A DNA stretch of 64,000 nt from positions 1 to 64,000 of the forward strand of contig PLTD01000060.1 in assembly GCA_003165335.1 (NCBI GenBank), in the 5' to 3' direction. Below the pieces are notes generated by a model, which worked only from the letters and a program-made list of their open reading frames with translations, made no database searches and was not told where the DNA came from. Both the position numbers and the translations under genes were made by a program. Of the stretch, positions 29,615 to 41,596 are shown piece by piece. This stretch comes from Rhodospirillales bacterium (lineage in GTDB: Bacteria; Pseudomonadota; Alphaproteobacteria; BOG-932; Roseiterribacteraceae). Positions within the stretch are counted from its first letter, which is position 1. Every line of letters starts with the position of its first letter.

Positions 29615-30808
29615 CTATTTCCGCGCCCGACGCGTCTCGCGCTCGATATTTTCGATAACCTGTTGTTCCCACACCTCGTTGGCATAGCTGAGATCGGCGG
29701 TCCATTCGAAGCGCTTGGTCATCAATGGATCGATGTCGGCAAGGTCGCAATAGAACTGGTCGTGCCAGCGGCGCAATTGATACATCGGTCCATCGGCGTG
29801 GCAAAGTAGCGGATTGTCGATACGTGTCTTTGTCTTCCAGATATGAACGTCTTGGTAGAATGCGCCCTTCAGCATCTCCTGGATGAAATGAGCCCTGCCG
29901 GCATTCTGTTCTGCCGACAGTTGGGGGGCGTCTTTAACCATCACACCGATATGCAACATAAATCTATAGGGTGAAATCGGGTAGTGGGCATTGAACAGGA
30001 TAACTTCTACTTGTCCCTCCGCCGCGTTGCGCCACTGTGGATTAATCATATAGGACGGGCCGTAATAGACGCCTTCCGAGCGGAAGTTACCCGGGGCCAG
30101 ATCATTCACTGTGCCAAGGAAGGGGATGCCCGGATCGTGGATCATCTTCGATCCCTTTTCGTGGAACTCCATGTACTGATAGGCGATCTGGCCGTCGAAG
30201 ATGTTCCTGAAATAGGACGGCCCGTGGCGCTTGCCCTCCCCATGGACATAGAAGAAATGTGCGAGGTCCGACATGTTGTCGATCAGTTCGCGGACATTGG
30301 TTTCCATTACCTCGGATTTCCAGCTGAGATTGCTCCAGCCGCCTGAGAATTTATCTGCAAGGTCCGGGATTATGGTCGGATCTGGTACACCGTTCTCCGG
30401 GTCGTTCCAGACAAAAAGTTGCTCGTTGCGCACCATCGCCGGCCAAGATGCAGTTCTTGCACGCGGCGGCACATAGCGCGCGTAGGGAATATTCTTGCAC
30501 CGGCCATCGCTGCCCCAGCGCCAGTCATGGAAGGGACAGGCGATCTCCTCGCCCTTGACAGTCCCCTCGCTAAGATCGCCGCCCATATGCGGACAATAGG
30601 CGTTGAGCACGCCCAGCTTGCCGCTTTCGCCCTGGAAAACCACGAGCTTCGTACCGAACGCCTCGATCTTATGGGGTTCGCCGTCCATGAATTCGGAAGC
30701 CAATCCGAGGCAATACCATCCACGAGCATAGCGGTGCGACGGTGGCGCTGCTTCAATCCTACGGATCTCATCATCGTCGCCTGGGATGTCCATCCGATGA
30801 TCGTCCAT
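29615..30808 (-). CDS. Rieske 2Fe-2S aromatic/steroid oxygenase, KshA (3-ketosteroid 9alpha-hydroxylase)-like
   Basis: Rieske motif CPHMGGDLSEGTVKGEEIACPFHDWRW; ETNVRELIDNMSDLAHFFYVHG mononuclear iron region. Confidence 0.85.
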   Translation of the reverse strand: MDDHRMDIPGDDDEIRRIEAAPPSHRYARGWYCLGLASEFMDGEPHKIEAFGTKLVVFQGESGKLGVLNAYCPHMGGDLSEGTVKGEEIACPFHDWRWGSDGRCKNIPYARYVPPRARTASWPAMVRNEQLFVWNDPENGVPDPTIIPDLADKFSGGWSNLSWKSEVMETNVRELIDNMSDLAHFFYVHGEGKRHGPSYFRNIFDGQIAYQYMEFHEKGSKMIHDPGIPFLGTVNDLAPGNFRSEGVYYGPSYMINPQWRNAAEGQVEVILFNAHYPISPYRFMLHIGVMVKDAPQLSAEQNAGRAHFIQEMLKGAFYQDVHIWKTKTRIDNPLLCHADGPMYQLRRWHDQFYCDLADIDPLMTKRFEWTADLSYANEVWEQQVIENIERETRRARK

Positions 30809-31201
30809 GTGTCCTCACGGAAATTTGCTATACGACCGTTCGGGGCGGGCGCGACGCGATTGGTATCAAAATGGCGGCTTTCACGCCACCTCTGTTTAAT
30901 ATTCCCGCGTTTCCCATGTGGCCGCAGACCCAGGACGAGAAATGAAGACCAGCCTGCGAGGCGTTCTAGTGAGACTGTGTTGCATGCCCTCATCAACCGC
31001 GCATCGCGAAGACTTCCTACTGGATCTGCCTGCGCTGTGCGCCTCGCCACCGAGTGGCTAGATACCAATTTTCGGAGATAACTCCTGGATTGCAGTCTCG
31101 CACTGGATGAGTGAAATGCGAAAACCTAATCCAGAACCAGCCTTGACCAAGAAAGCCGGGTTTCTATCCTCTCAGAGATAAGCTAACTCTCTGAAAAGAA
31201 A

Positions 31202-31277
31202 TGGTGATCCCGGTGGGATTCGAACCCACGACCACTCGATTAAAAGTCGGGTGCTCTACCAGCTGAGCTACGGGATC
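31202..31277 (-). tRNA. tRNA-Lys(TTT)
   Basis: Minus strand GATCCCGTAGCTCAGCTGGTAGAGCACCCGACTTTTAATCGAGTGGTCGTGGGTTCGAATCCCACCGGGATCACCA; complete cloverleaf with encoded CCA. Confidence 0.97.
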
Positions 31278-31388
31278 GCCGGTGGTCGGCGATAGTGGCC
31301 GACGCGGCGGACAATATGGGGCGCGGGTCGCAGGGTCAACGTCTCGGGCCGCACTCGGCGACTTAAGTGCAAAATCTAATGCGAAATT

Positions 31389-31928
31389 CTATACGGCGGT
31401 GCTGCCGCCAAGCTCCAATTTGACCGCGCTCGGGCGGGCGAAGCGGGTTTCCAATCGGGCAGCGACGCCCGCGGAAACAAAACTGGAGATGTCTCCGCCC
31501 AAGCTCCCGATTTCTTTGACGAAACGCGAAGAGATGAATTGCACGCCCTCCGAGGCCATCAGGAAGACCGTTTCGATATCCGGGTTCAGGCGACGGTTCA
31601 TGCCCGCCATTTGAAATTCATATTCGAAATCGGAAACGGCGCGCAGGCCTCGGATCAAGACGCTGGCGCCGACTGAAGCGGCAAAATGCATCAACAACGT
31701 GTCGAATGGCCGTACCTCGACCTCGAAGCCTTTCGCGACCAAAGGGCGGATCTCGTCGATGACCGTCTGGACGCGCTCGTCTGTGGAGAAAAGGGGACCC
31801 TTTCCCGCGTTGCGCGCAACCGCTATCACAAGGTGATCGACTGTTCCGAGCGCCCTTTCGATTATGTCCATGTGCCCGTTAGTGATCGGGTCGAAAGTGC
31901 CCGGGTAAACGCCTATACGGGTTTTCAT
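31389..31928 (-). CDS. coaD: Phosphopantetheine adenylyltransferase
   Basis: RIGVYPGTFDPITNGHMDIIERA; start at MKTRIGVYP. Confidence 0.96.
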   Translation of the reverse strand: MKTRIGVYPGTFDPITNGHMDIIERALGTVDHLVIAVARNAGKGPLFSTDERVQTVIDEIRPLVAKGFEVEVRPFDTLLMHFAASVGASVLIRGLRAVSDFEYEFQMAGMNRRLNPDIETVFLMASEGVQFISSRFVKEIGSLGGDISSFVSAGVAARLETRFARPSAVKLELGGSTAV

Positions 31929-31954
31929 CGCCGCGCCTTCATCGCCATTTGGTA

Positions 31955-34729
31955 TCACTCCAGCGGCAGTGAAGAGGAATCCCCTTCCGCAACCGGGCTT
32001 TCGTCTAACTCATTATTGCCGGATTCGTCGCTATTGCCAGAGTCTTCAGCAATTCTAGCGACCGACACGACATGTTCGTCCGGTGAAACCTTAAACAAGG
32101 TCACGCCCTGGGTGCGGCGTCCGGCAATCCTGATCTCCTCAACACCTGTGCGAATTACTTGCCCGCCGTCGCTGACCAGCATGATCCCGTCTTTGTCTCC
32201 AATCGGGAAGGTGGCGACGATCTTTCCGTTTCGGTCGTTGACTTCCATGTTCTGGATGCCCTGACCGCCTCGGCCGGTTGCGCGATATTCGTAGGCGGAT
32301 GTTCGCTTGCCATAGCCGCGCTCGCTAACGGACAAGATAAATTGCTCCAGTCCTTCAAATTCGGCGGCGCGCTCGGGTGAAAGACTCGCATTCTCGATCA
32401 CGTCATCGTCGGGTTCTTCGCCCAAGCCGCTTTCGTCTGCCCCACGCTTCAGACGGGAGAGCTTGAGGTAAACGGCGCGTTCATCCGGAGTAGCCACAAC
32501 CCGTGTGAGGATGGACATCGAAATGACTTCATCGTCCGTCCCTAACCTGATGCCGCGGACACCGGTCGAAGTACGGCCTGCGAATACGCGAACTTCGGGG
32601 ATGGCAAAGCGAATGCATTTTCCGTCACGGGTTGCCAACAGAACATCCTGCTCATCGTTGCAGGTATGGACTGATATCAGACGTTCGCCTTCGTCCAGCT
32701 TCATTGCGATAAGGCCGTTGGCGCGAATATTCGCAAAGTCGGACAGCAAATTGCGGCGCACCGTGCCGCCCGATGTTGCGAACATCAGATGGTATTGGTC
32801 CCAAGTCGCCTCGTCGTCCGGCAAAGGCAAAATCGCGGAAATTGTCTCGTTGTCGGTCAATGGCAATAGATTGATGAAGGCCTTGCCCCGCGAGGTAGGC
32901 GAGCCGATCGGCAGGCGGTAGACCTTCAGCTTGTGAACCATTCCGCGCGTTGTGAAGAACAGAACCGGGGCGTGAGTGCTGGCTACGAACAGATCCGAGA
33001 CGACGTCTTCTTCTTTCGTCGTCATTCCCGTGCGGCCTTTGCCACCGCGTCGCTGAGCACGATAGGTCGAGAGTGGGACGCGTTTTACGTATCCGGTCAT
33101 CGATACCGTGACAACCATCTCTTCGCGTTGAATCAGATCCTCGATATCCGATTCGAACTCATTATCCTCGATCATCGTTCGGCGCGGGGTCGCGAAACGA
33201 TCTTTAATCTCGCGCAATTCGTCGCCGAGGATGCCGAGCAATTTTATCCGGTCGCCGAGCGTGGCCAAGAAATCGGAAATACGGTCGGTGATTTCTCTCA
33301 ACTCACCGGCGATTTTCTCGCGCTCGAGCCCGGTCAGTCTTTGCAGGCGCAATTCGAGAATGGCACGGGCCTGTTCTTCGGACAGGCGATAGGTGCCATC
33401 TTCCGCCACACCACGGCCCGGCTCGTCGATCAGCGCAATAAGCGGCGCCAAATCATGCACGGGCCATGACCGGCCGGTCAGCGATATGCGGGCCGCAGCC
33501 GGATCGGGCGCGGCACGGATGGCTTCGATAATCTCGTCGATATTGGCAACGGCGATGGCGAGGCCCGCCAAAATATGGGCGCGGGCGCGTGCCTCCTTCA
33601 ATTCGAATATCGTTCGGCGACGGATGACTTCCTCACGGAAATTGACGAACGCTGCGACGATCTCCTTCAAGTTCATCATGCGTGGCCGACCGCCGGTCAG
33701 CGCCAGCATATTGGCGCCGAATGAGGTTTGCAGCGGTGTGAAGCGATAAAGCTGGGCCAATACGACCTCGGCCATCGCATCCCGTTTCAACTCCATGACG
33801 ACCCGAACCCCGTCGCGGTCGGATTCGTCGCGCAGATCGGATATACCCTCTACGCTTTTGTCGTTGACGACCTCGGCGATCCGTTCGACCAGCCGCGATT
33901 TATTTAGCTGGAAAGGGATCTCGCTGACGATAATTGAGTGGCGATCCTTCCCGCGTTCCTCGATGAATGTCTTCGCTCGGACGATGATCGAGCCATGGCC
34001 GGTATGATAGGCCGAGCGGATGCCGGAGCGTCCGAGAATGATGCCTCCGGTCGGAAAATCAGGACCTGGGACCAGTTCAATCAGCCGGTCTATCGAGACA
34101 TTCGGGTCTTCGAGATAGGCAACGCAGGCATCGATCACTTCGCCAAGATTATGGGGCGGAATGTTGGTGGCCATGCCAACCGCAATGCCGCCGGCACCGT
34201 TGACCAGTAGATTGGGAAAGCGGGCCGGTAGGACGAGAGGTTCTTTCAGCGACTCGTCGTAATTCGGCTGAAAATCGACGGTTTCTTTGTCTATATCTTC
34301 AAGGAGAGCCTCGCCGGCCTTGGCGAAGCGTGCCTCGGTATAGCGCATGGCTGCGGGGGAATCGCCGTCCATCGAGCCGAAATTACCCTGTCCGTCGACC
34401 AGAGGCAGGCGCATCGAAAAGTCCTGCACCATGCGGACCATGGCGTCATAGATCGAGGAGTCCCCGTGAGGATGGTATTTACCCATCACGTCGCCGACGA
34501 TCGCCGCCGATTTCTTGAAAGGTTTGTTGGAAGCGAATCCGGACTCGTTCATCGCAAAAAGTATGCGGCGATGGACCGGTTTGAGACCGTCACGCACGTC
34601 GGGAAGCGCCCGCGACACGATCACGCTCATGGCGTAATCGAGGTAGGAACGCTTCATTTCCTCTTCGATGGCGACCGGCGTGATGTCGCTGGGGGGCGCC
34701 GTCGGGCCGGCGCTGTTCGGATCAGTCAC
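31955..34729 (-). CDS. gyrA: DNA gyrase subunit A
   Basis: [54 protein letters not shown]. Confidence 0.98.
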   Translation of the reverse strand: MTDPNSAGPTAPPSDITPVAIEEEMKRSYLDYAMSVIVSRALPDVRDGLKPVHRRILFAMNESGFASNKPFKKSAAIVGDVMGKYHPHGDSSIYDAMVRMVQDFSMRLPLVDGQGNFGSMDGDSPAAMRYTEARFAKAGEALLEDIDKETVDFQPNYDESLKEPLVLPARFPNLLVNGAGGIAVGMATNIPPHNLGEVIDACVAYLEDPNVSIDRLIELVPGPDFPTGGIILGRSGIRSAYHTGHGSIIVRAKTFIEERGKDRHSIIVSEIPFQLNKSRLVERIAEVVNDKSVEGISDLRDESDRDGVRVVMELKRDAMAEVVLAQLYRFTPLQTSFGANMLALTGGRPRMMNLKEIVAAFVNFREEVIRRRTIFELKEARARAHILAGLAIAVANIDEIIEAIRAAPDPAAARISLTGRSWPVHDLAPLIALIDEPGRGVAEDGTYRLSEEQARAILELRLQRLTGLEREKIAGELREITDRISDFLATLGDRIKLLGILGDELREIKDRFATPRRTMIEDNEFESDIEDLIQREEMVVTVSMTGYVKRVPLSTYRAQRRGGKGRTGMTTKEEDVVSDLFVASTHAPVLFFTTRGMVHKLKVYRLPIGSPTSRGKAFINLLPLTDNETISAILPLPDDEATWDQYHLMFATSGGTVRRNLLSDFANIRANGLIAMKLDEGERLISVHTCNDEQDVLLATRDGKCIRFAIPEVRVFAGRTSTGVRGIRLGTDDEVISMSILTRVVATPDERAVYLKLSRLKRGADESGLGEEPDDDVIENASLSPERAAEFEGLEQFILSVSERGYGKRTSAYEYRATGRGGQGIQNMEVNDRNGKIVATFPIGDKDGIMLVSDGGQVIRTGVEEIRIAGRRTQGVTLFKVSPDEHVVSVARIAEDSGNSDESGNNELDESPVAEGDSSSLPLE

Positions 34730-34823
34730 AAATCATATCTTGGGAATCGGAATCATAGGATTGGTGTAGCACCCGCGGCTTTCGCGAACAACTTTGCCGA
34801 AGGCTAAGAAGCAATTCTCCGGC

Positions 34824-35252
34824 CTATCCGAGTGGCACCGGCACCAATTCGTCCCACACCGGTGCGAACATGATTCGCAGCATCTCCTCTTCGGCATAAA
34901 TCCGTTCACCCGACAGAAGTTTTTCGCCGAAGGTCAGGATGCCCAGGATGCGGAAAGTGCGCACTGCGCCGTTGTCGTGCCGGTAGGTGACGTCATATTC
35001 CTGGCAGACGCCATTGGGATTTATCCATTCGGCGACAAGTTGATAATGGGCAATGCGCGGCGCAACTTCGGCGAAATAATGCTCGTAATAGCGGCGGGCG
35101 CGATCCATGCCGACCATCCGCAACCCGACGGGGAAAAGATCATAAATCGGCTCGTTTTCCAGCGTCGCCAGCGTTCCGGCCATATCGAAGGCGCCCTCCG
35201 CTTCGGCATGGCGCAAGGCGTTCTTGACGAGATCAGACTGCGAAAAATCCAC
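34824..35252 (-). CDS. Nuclear transport factor 2/SnoaL-like protein
   Basis: Short alpha+beta ORF: LATLENEPIYDLFPVGLRMVGMDRARRYYEHYFAEVAPRI. Confidence 0.65.
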   Translation of the reverse strand: MDFSQSDLVKNALRHAEAEGAFDMAGTLATLENEPIYDLFPVGLRMVGMDRARRYYEHYFAEVAPRIAHYQLVAEWINPNGVCQEYDVTYRHDNGAVRTFRILGILTFGEKLLSGERIYAEEEMLRIMFAPVWDELVPVPLG

Positions 35253-35328
35253 TGTCGATCCTCCCGTGATGGTTATTTTATTGCCAGCCTATACGCCCGC
35301 CCGGAAACGCGAAAGATGCTGCGGCGAA

Positions 35329-36078
35329 CTAACTTTTCATTTCATCTTCCGCATAGTGGGTTGCCGTATTGGTTGCCCCGCCGACTGAGCCGCCAGTTGT
35401 GTTCTGGGGCTTGAAATAATGGCGTACTGCGTGGCGAGCCTCATCGTTATCGTCCAATGTCGACGCATCTGCTGCAGTGAGTGATTTTGCCAAAAGCGTG
35501 TCGGCGTGAGGGTCGAAACCGACCCATCCTTCGGCAGACCAGGCTGCCCCACGCTTTCCGATGTCAATCGCGCCATGACCGATGAATATCCGGCTGATCG
35601 CCTCGATCTTGGCTTCATCGGCAATCACCGTCACCAGAGTGCCGCCCCGTTTGAGGCCTTCGGCGTAAAGATGGGCGTCCTTGTTTGAGATGTCGTGGGA
35701 CGTCAGCAAGCCGATTACGCCGCCGACCACACCGCCGGTGGTCACGCCTGCTGCTATGGCAGCCCAGGCGCCTGCGGCGATCAGTGGCCCGATCCCCGGT
35801 ATGACTATCGCACCGGATCCAACCAGGAGACCGGCTAGGCCGCCCAAGCCGATACCGAATTCGGCCCCCGTCACGACCCCGGGCTGACTCTCTTCCTTGG
35901 CGTCGATTTCCTCCCGCGCATAGGCGGGATTTGTTATCAGCGCCGGATGGTCGCCAGTTAACGTATTGGCGAGAAGAGAAATTTTGTCGGACGCCGCGCC
36001 TGCCTTTATTATGTCGCGGACCGCCTGACCGGCTGTTTCGTAATGGTCAAAAAGTGCGACGATCGTTACTTCCGACAT
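35329..36078 (-). CDS. General-stress-protein-17M-like protein with Gly-rich membrane-type segment
   Basis: VTIVALFDHYETAGQAVRDIIKAG..ISLLAN; glycine-rich VVGGVIGLLTS; ENTL-like tail. Confidence 0.6.
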   Translation of the reverse strand: MSEVTIVALFDHYETAGQAVRDIIKAGAASDKISLLANTLTGDHPALITNPAYAREEIDAKEESQPGVVTGAEFGIGLGGLAGLLVGSGAIVIPGIGPLIAAGAWAAIAAGVTTGGVVGGVIGLLTSHDISNKDAHLYAEGLKRGGTLVTVIADEAKIEAISRIFIGHGAIDIGKRGAAWSAEGWVGFDPHADTLLAKSLTAADASTLDDNDEARHAVRHYFKPQNTTGGSVGGATNTATHYAEDEMKS

Positions 36079-36166
36079 TTTGAGGCATCCTGTGTTGTAT
36101 CACGGGGGCCGCTAAGCCTCCACCACGAACTAACGGGACGAGTGTCGGTTGGTTCCGCAGTCGTTG

Positions 36167-36658
36167 TCAGAAGGGAATTTCGTCGTCGAGATCGGGGCCC
36201 GACGGCGCGAATCCACCCGCGCTTCCACCGCCGCTGCCCCCGCTGGGCGCGCCGCCGCCGCCGCCGCCAAAGCCGCCTCCTCCGCCGCCGTACCCGCCGC
36301 CGCCTTCGCGGCTGTCAAGCAGAGTCAGTTCACCGCGAAACGGTCGCAAGACGACTTCTGTCGAGTATTTTTCCTGACCGGACTGGTCCGACCATTTGCG
36401 GGTCTCGATCTGGCCCTCGAGATAAACCTTGGAGCCTTTCTTCAAATAGCGCTCGGCGACGCTGATCAAATTTTCGTTGAAGATGACGACGCGGTGCCAC
36501 TCGGTCCGCTCTTTGCGCTCGCCCGAGCCCTTGTCCTTCCAGCTTTCCGATGTCGCGACGGAAAGATTGCAGACCTTGCCACCATTCTGCATCGAACGGA
36601 CTTCGGGGTCTTTGCCCAGATTGCCGATGAGGATCACCTTGTTGACGCTGCCGGCCAC
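36167..36658 (-). CDS. ssb: Single-stranded DNA-binding protein
   Basis: [29 protein letters not shown]; Gly-rich linker; acidic tip DLDDEIPF. Confidence 0.97.
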   Translation of the reverse strand: MAGSVNKVILIGNLGKDPEVRSMQNGGKVCNLSVATSESWKDKGSGERKERTEWHRVVIFNENLISVAERYLKKGSKVYLEGQIETRKWSDQSGQEKYSTEVVLRPFRGELTLLDSREGGGGYGGGGGGFGGGGGGAPSGGSGGGSAGGFAPSGPDLDDEIPF

Positions 36659-36722
36659 GGGAACACCTGTCGTTTTGAGACTCTGAAGATAAGCAGACTA
36701 GGCGGTGGAGCGTCGGCTGGCA

Positions 36723-36750
36723 ACGAACTGAATCGACACGAACTGAATCG
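36723..36750. repeat. Tandem 13-bp direct repeat (period 15) in ssb/uvrA divergent intergenic region
   Basis: ACGAACTGAATCG-AC-ACGAACTGAATCG. Confidence 0.7.
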
Positions 36751-36830
36751 CCTCTGGGGTGTCGCCAATCGACGAAGGATGCACCATATTAGCCTCTCCA
36801 GCGAAATCCCCGGTAGGTCACGTCCCGTCA

Positions 36831-39680
36831 ATGCATAAGTTCATCAGCGTGCGCGGCGCACGCGAACATAATTTGAAGAATGTCGATGTCGATCTGCCGC
36901 GCGACTCGCTGGTGGTGATTACCGGCCTGTCGGGTTCGGGGAAATCATCGCTCGCCTTCGATACGATCTATGCCGAGGGGCAGCGGCGCTATGTTGAGAG
37001 TCTCTCGGCTTATGCCCGTCAGTTCCTCGAGCTGATGCAGAAACCCGATGTCGATTCGATCGAAGGTCTGTCGCCGGCGATTTCGATCGAACAGAAGACG
37101 ACATCGCGCAATCCGCGTTCCACCGTCGGCACCGTGACCGAGATTTACGACTATATGCGCCTGTTGTTCGCGCGTGTCGGTGTACCCTATTCGCCGGCGA
37201 CGGGCCTGCCGATCGAAAGCCAGACGGTCAGCCAGATGGTCGACCGGATCGCCGCACTGCCGGAAGGTACCCGCTTACTTTTGCTGGCGCCGATCGTGCG
37301 CGGCCGCAAAGGCGAATATAAAAAAGAGCTGCAGGAGCTGCGCAAGCGCGGCTTCCAGCGGGTAAAGATCGATGGCGTTCTCTACGAAATCGACGAGGCG
37401 CCGGCGCTCAATAAAAAGCTTAAGCACGATCTGGAAATCGTCGTCGACCGCATCGTCGTGCGGGAGGGGCTGGGCAATCGTCTGGCCGACTCGCTGGAGA
37501 CCGCCTTGAGTCTGGCGGACGGGCTGGTTTTCGTCGAACTCGCCGATAGCGGGGAGCGAATTACCTTCTCGTCGAAATTCGCCTGCCCGGTTTCCGGTTT
37601 CACCATCGCCGAGATCGAGCCCCGGCTGTTTTCCTTCAACAGCCCCTTCGGCGCCTGTCCGGTCTGCGACGGGTTGGGCGTCAAGATCATCTTCGACGGC
37701 GAATTGGTCGCGCCGGACGAGGAGAAATCCTTAAGGGAAGGGGCCATTGCGCCCTGGGCGGCATCGTCATCGCAATATTATGCCCAAACGCTGGATTCGA
37801 TCTGCCGACATTTCAAAGTCAGCATGAACAAGCCGTGGGGCGAACTGCCGGAATATGTGCGTGACACGATCCTCAACGGGTCGGGCACGACCCCGATCAA
37901 GATGCGCTATGACGACGGACTTCGCACCTACGAGACCGAAAAGCCGTTCGAGGGCGTCGTGCCCAATCTGGAGCGCCGATTCCGCGAGACCGAAAGCGCC
38001 TGGATTCGCGAGGAAATGTCGCGCTATCAGTCCAATCTGCCCTGCGAGGCCTGCAACGGCTATCGCCTTAAGCCGGAAGCGCTGGCGGTCAAAGTCGACG
38101 GGCTGCATATCGGCCAAGTATCGAATTTTTCCATCGCCGAGGCCGGGCAATGGTTTGCCGCGCTCAATGATACGCTGACTCCTCAACGGCGGGAGATCGC
38201 TGCCCGTATCCTCAAGGAAATCAACGAACGGCTGGGCTTTCTGAACGCGGTCGGCTTGGAATATCTGACGATGAGCCGCAATTCCGGAACGCTGTCCGGG
38301 GGGGAAAGCCAGCGCATCAGGCTGGCCTCGCAAATCGGCTCGGGTTTAACCGGTGTGCTCTATGTACTGGACGAACCGTCGATCGGGTTGCACCAGCGCG
38401 ACAACGACAGGCTTCTGACCACCCTGCGCAGGCTGCGCGACCTCGGCAATACGGTCATCGTCGTCGAGCATGATGAGGATGCGATCCGCGCCGCCGACTA
38501 TCTGGTCGATATGGGACCCGGGGCAGGCGTGCACGGCGGCGAAGTCATAGCTGCCGGGGAGCCCTTGGCAGTGATGCAGCACCCCGACAGCATAACGGCG
38601 CAATATCTGACCGGACGAAAGCAGATTGCAGTCCCGCAGAAACGGCGGCCAGGCCGCAAAGGGCAGTTTCTGGAGATCGTGGGCGCGACCGGAAACAACC
38701 TCAAGAATGTCAGCGTAAAGATCCCGCTGGGTACCATGACCTGCGTCACCGGCGTGTCGGGTGGCGGGAAGTCGACCTTAATAATCGATACGCTTTACAA
38801 GACCTTGGCGCGTAAGCTGATGAAGGCACATGAGCATTCCGCGCCGCATCAGGCGATCCGTGGAATCGAATTCCTCGATAAGGTGATCGATATCGATCAG
38901 TCACCCATCGGCCGCACGCCGCGTTCCAATCCCGCGACCTATACCGGCGCTTTTACGCCGATCCGCGACTGGTTTGCCGGTCTGCCGGAATCCAAGGCGC
39001 GCGGTTATGGCCCGGGCCGCTTCTCCTTCAACGTCAAAGGCGGTCGATGCGAGGCCTGCGACGGCGACGGTGTGCTGAAAATCGAGATGCACTTCCTGCC
39101 CGACGTCTATGTAACCTGCGACACCTGCAAGGGGACGCGCTATAATCGCGAAACTCTTGAGGTGAAGTTCAAAGACAAGTCCATTGCCGATGTCCTTGAT
39201 ATGACTGTCGAAGAAGGGCGTGCTTTCTTCCAGGCCGTGCCCTCGATCCGCGACAAGCTTGAGACATTGGGTCGGGTCGGACTCGACTATGTCAAAGTCG
39301 GCCAGGCCGCCACCACGCTGTCGGGCGGTGAAGCGCAACGCGTGAAATTGGCGAAAGAATTATCGCGGCGGGCAACGGGCCAGACTCTCTATATTCTCGA
39401 TGAGCCGACAACCGGATTGCATTTCGCCGATATCGCCAAGCTGCTGGAAGTGCTCCAGGCGCTCGTCGATCAGGGCAATACGATCCTGGTGATCGAGCAT
39501 AATCTCGAAGTCATCAAGACGGCCGACTGGATCATCGATCTAGGACCGGAAGGCGGGGATAAAGGCGGACAGATCATTGCCACCGGTACGCCCGAGAATG
39601 TCGCCAAGAACCCCGCAAGCTATACGGGGCAATATCTGGCTCCACATCTCAGCCCCGCCAAATATGCGCGAAGCGCATGA
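36831..39680 (+). CDS. uvrA: Excinuclease ABC subunit A
   Basis: [59 protein letters not shown]; start at MHKFISV. Confidence 0.98.
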   Translation: MHKFISVRGAREHNLKNVDVDLPRDSLVVITGLSGSGKSSLAFDTIYAEGQRRYVESLSAYARQFLELMQKPDVDSIEGLSPAISIEQKTTSRNPRSTVGTVTEIYDYMRLLFARVGVPYSPATGLPIESQTVSQMVDRIAALPEGTRLLLLAPIVRGRKGEYKKELQELRKRGFQRVKIDGVLYEIDEAPALNKKLKHDLEIVVDRIVVREGLGNRLADSLETALSLADGLVFVELADSGERITFSSKFACPVSGFTIAEIEPRLFSFNSPFGACPVCDGLGVKIIFDGELVAPDEEKSLREGAIAPWAASSSQYYAQTLDSICRHFKVSMNKPWGELPEYVRDTILNGSGTTPIKMRYDDGLRTYETEKPFEGVVPNLERRFRETESAWIREEMSRYQSNLPCEACNGYRLKPEALAVKVDGLHIGQVSNFSIAEAGQWFAALNDTLTPQRREIAARILKEINERLGFLNAVGLEYLTMSRNSGTLSGGESQRIRLASQIGSGLTGVLYVLDEPSIGLHQRDNDRLLTTLRRLRDLGNTVIVVEHDEDAIRAADYLVDMGPGAGVHGGEVIAAGEPLAVMQHPDSITAQYLTGRKQIAVPQKRRPGRKGQFLEIVGATGNNLKNVSVKIPLGTMTCVTGVSGGGKSTLIIDTLYKTLARKLMKAHEHSAPHQAIRGIEFLDKVIDIDQSPIGRTPRSNPATYTGAFTPIRDWFAGLPESKARGYGPGRFSFNVKGGRCEACDGDGVLKIEMHFLPDVYVTCDTCKGTRYNRETLEVKFKDKSIADVLDMTVEEGRAFFQAVPSIRDKLETLGRVGLDYVKVGQAATTLSGGEAQRVKLAKELSRRATGQTLYILDEPTTGLHFADIAKLLEVLQALVDQGNTILVIEHNLEVIKTADWIIDLGPEGGDKGGQIIATGTPENVAKNPASYTGQYLAPHLSPAKYARSA

Positions 39681-41029
39681 TGAGCGGTGCGATTCATATT
39701 GTTGGTGCTGGTCTCGCCGGCAGCGAGGCGGCCTGGCAGATCGCATCCGCCGGCGTGCCAGTCATTCTGCATGAGATGCGGCCCGTGCGACCGACCGAAG
39801 CGCACAAGGGCGAGGGTTTTGCTGAGCTGGTCTGTTCCAATTCCTTCCGGTCCGACGACAAGGACTATAACGCGGTCGGACTACTGCATGAGGAAATGCG
39901 TCAGGCCAGATCGCTGATTCTCGCCGCGGCCGACCGCCAAAAGGTGCCGGCGGGCAGCGCGCTCGCCGTCGACCGCGATGCTTTCTCGGACGACGTCACC
40001 AAGGTACTGACCGAACATCCTTTGATCGAGATTAGACGCGAAGAAGTAACGGGTCTGCCGCCGGCCGAATGGGGCGCGACCATTATCGCAACCGGACCGC
40101 TGACAGCGCCTTCGCTGACCGAATCGATCAAAGTGGAAACCGGAGAGCAGTCTCTCGCATTTTTCGACGCGATTGCGCCGATCGTCTATCGCGACAGTAT
40201 CGATTTTTCGATCTGCTGGATGCAGTCGCGCTACGACAAGGAAGGGCCGGGCGGGGGGATTGCCGATTACATCAACTGCCCGATGGACCGTGAACAATAT
40301 CACGCCTTCATCGAAGCGTTGACCGCCGGCGAGAAGACCGAATTCAAGGATTGGGAGAAGGACACGCCGTATTTCGAGGGCTGCTTGCCGATCGAGGTGA
40401 TGGCTGCGCGCGGCCCGATGACGCTGCGCTTCGGACCGATGAAGGGCGTCGGCCTGGACGATCCGCGGACCGGCCGCTGGCCCTTCGCGGTGGTTCAGCT
40501 GCGCCAGGATAATGCTCTAGCTACGCTCTATAATATGGTGGGCTTCCAGACCAAGCTGAAACACGCGGCGCAGGTCGAAATCTTCCGAACGATTCCGGGT
40601 CTGGAAAAGGCCGAATTCGCCAGGTTGGGCGGCATCCACCGCAACACATTCATCAATTCTCCGCGCCTGCTGGACCGGAACTTGAGATTGAAGTCGCATC
40701 TCCACATTCGTTTCGCCGGCCAAGTCACCGGCTGTGAGGGCTATGTGGAAAGCGCTGCCATCGGGTTGCTGGCAGGGCGGTTCGCTTTGGCGGAACGGAT
40801 TGGCCTGGAACCGGTTTTGCCTCCTGTAACCACTGCGATGGGGGCCTTGTTGGCTCACATAACTGGCGGCGCCGCAGCCGAGAGTTTTCAGCCGATGAAC
40901 GTCAATTTTGGCCTGTTCCCGACGCCTGTGGGAAAACTGCCGAAGGGGCGCGACCGCAAGCGCGTATATACTATGCGGGCACTGGCAGACTTGGCCGGTT
41001 GGCTGGAATCGACCTCCGCCGGTTCCTAA
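39677..41029 (+). CDS. trmFO: Methylenetetrahydrofolate-tRNA-(uracil-5-)-methyltransferase
   Basis: [42 protein letters not shown]. Confidence 0.97.
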   Translation: MMSGAIHIVGAGLAGSEAAWQIASAGVPVILHEMRPVRPTEAHKGEGFAELVCSNSFRSDDKDYNAVGLLHEEMRQARSLILAAADRQKVPAGSALAVDRDAFSDDVTKVLTEHPLIEIRREEVTGLPPAEWGATIIATGPLTAPSLTESIKVETGEQSLAFFDAIAPIVYRDSIDFSICWMQSRYDKEGPGGGIADYINCPMDREQYHAFIEALTAGEKTEFKDWEKDTPYFEGCLPIEVMAARGPMTLRFGPMKGVGLDDPRTGRWPFAVVQLRQDNALATLYNMVGFQTKLKHAAQVEIFRTIPGLEKAEFARLGGIHRNTFINSPRLLDRNLRLKSHLHIRFAGQVTGCEGYVESAAIGLLAGRFALAERIGLEPVLPPVTTAMGALLAHITGGAAAESFQPMNVNFGLFPTPVGKLPKGRDRKRVYTMRALADLAGWLESTSAGS

Positions 41030-41037
41030 TAGATGAT

Positions 41038-41241
41038 ATGGAGGTTTTCATGCTCCAGCGTGCGATTATGGGAGTCTTGCGGCCCCTGATGCTGTTGACC
41101 GTCACCGCCGGTCTTGCCGGTTGCGGTGCGCTGGCTGCACCTTGCCGTGTCGGTTCGGCGGCACTGAAAGTCGTGCCGCTGGTGGGGCATGTCGCAGCGG
41201 CGCCGACAGATGCCTGTGCCGGCGCAATAGATCCGGATTAA
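41038..41241 (+). CDS. Small lipoprotein-like protein (DUF6726-like)
   Basis: MEVFMLQRAIMGVLRPLMLLTVTAGLAGCGALAAPCRVGSAALKVVPLVGHVAAAPTDACAGAIDPD; lipobox LAGC. Confidence 0.6.
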   Translation: MEVFMLQRAIMGVLRPLMLLTVTAGLAGCGALAAPCRVGSAALKVVPLVGHVAAAPTDACAGAIDPD

Positions 41242-41256
41242 CCCCGGGTTTCAGCA

Positions 41257-41296
41257 TCATAACCTGAAGGTCGCAGGTTCAAATCCTGCCCCCGCA
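41257..41296 (+). pseudogene. 3' fragment of an initiator tRNA-Met-like gene (anticodon loop to acceptor 3' arm); candidate attachment-site remnant
   Basis: TCATAACCTGAAGGTCGCAGGTTCAAATCCTGCCCCCGCA matches the 3' half of a typical tRNA-fMet; no 5' half present. Confidence 0.8.
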
Positions 41297-41596
41297 TAGA
41301 ACTCAGATCGAGTAGCTTTCTAAGTATATCAATGGCTTAAGTTTTGAAGTTCAAATCGCCCTGTGCTTGCCCGATTTCCGGCTGGCCGAGCCAACGGAAA
41401 ATTGTAAGCGACAGCTGAACTGCGGTCTTATCGTAGCATCGCCGATCGGGATTCTGGCAATTGTACACCGCCCATATCATAATAATGATACATGTTGTAA
41501 ATCAATAAGTTATCCTGTATTTTTGTGAACGGTTTGCATGATTTATCAATAAGAAATCTTGCAAATTGTCGCCATGAGGTTTAGTTGTTAGCAATG

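Noticed and set aside
31140-31200. Inverted repeats TCAGAGA/TCTCTGA and AGAAA/TTTCT downstream of tRNA-Lys
   Set aside because: Stem is short and AT-rich with no T-run in the tRNA direction; too weak to call as a terminator.
34480-34530. GyrA quinolone-resistance region inspected for mutations
   Set aside because: [15 protein letters not shown] retains Ser and Asp at the key positions; no resistance signature.
36240-36310. GCC/CCG-rich repetitive tract
   Set aside because: Explained by the glycine-rich linker of ssb, not an independent repeat array.
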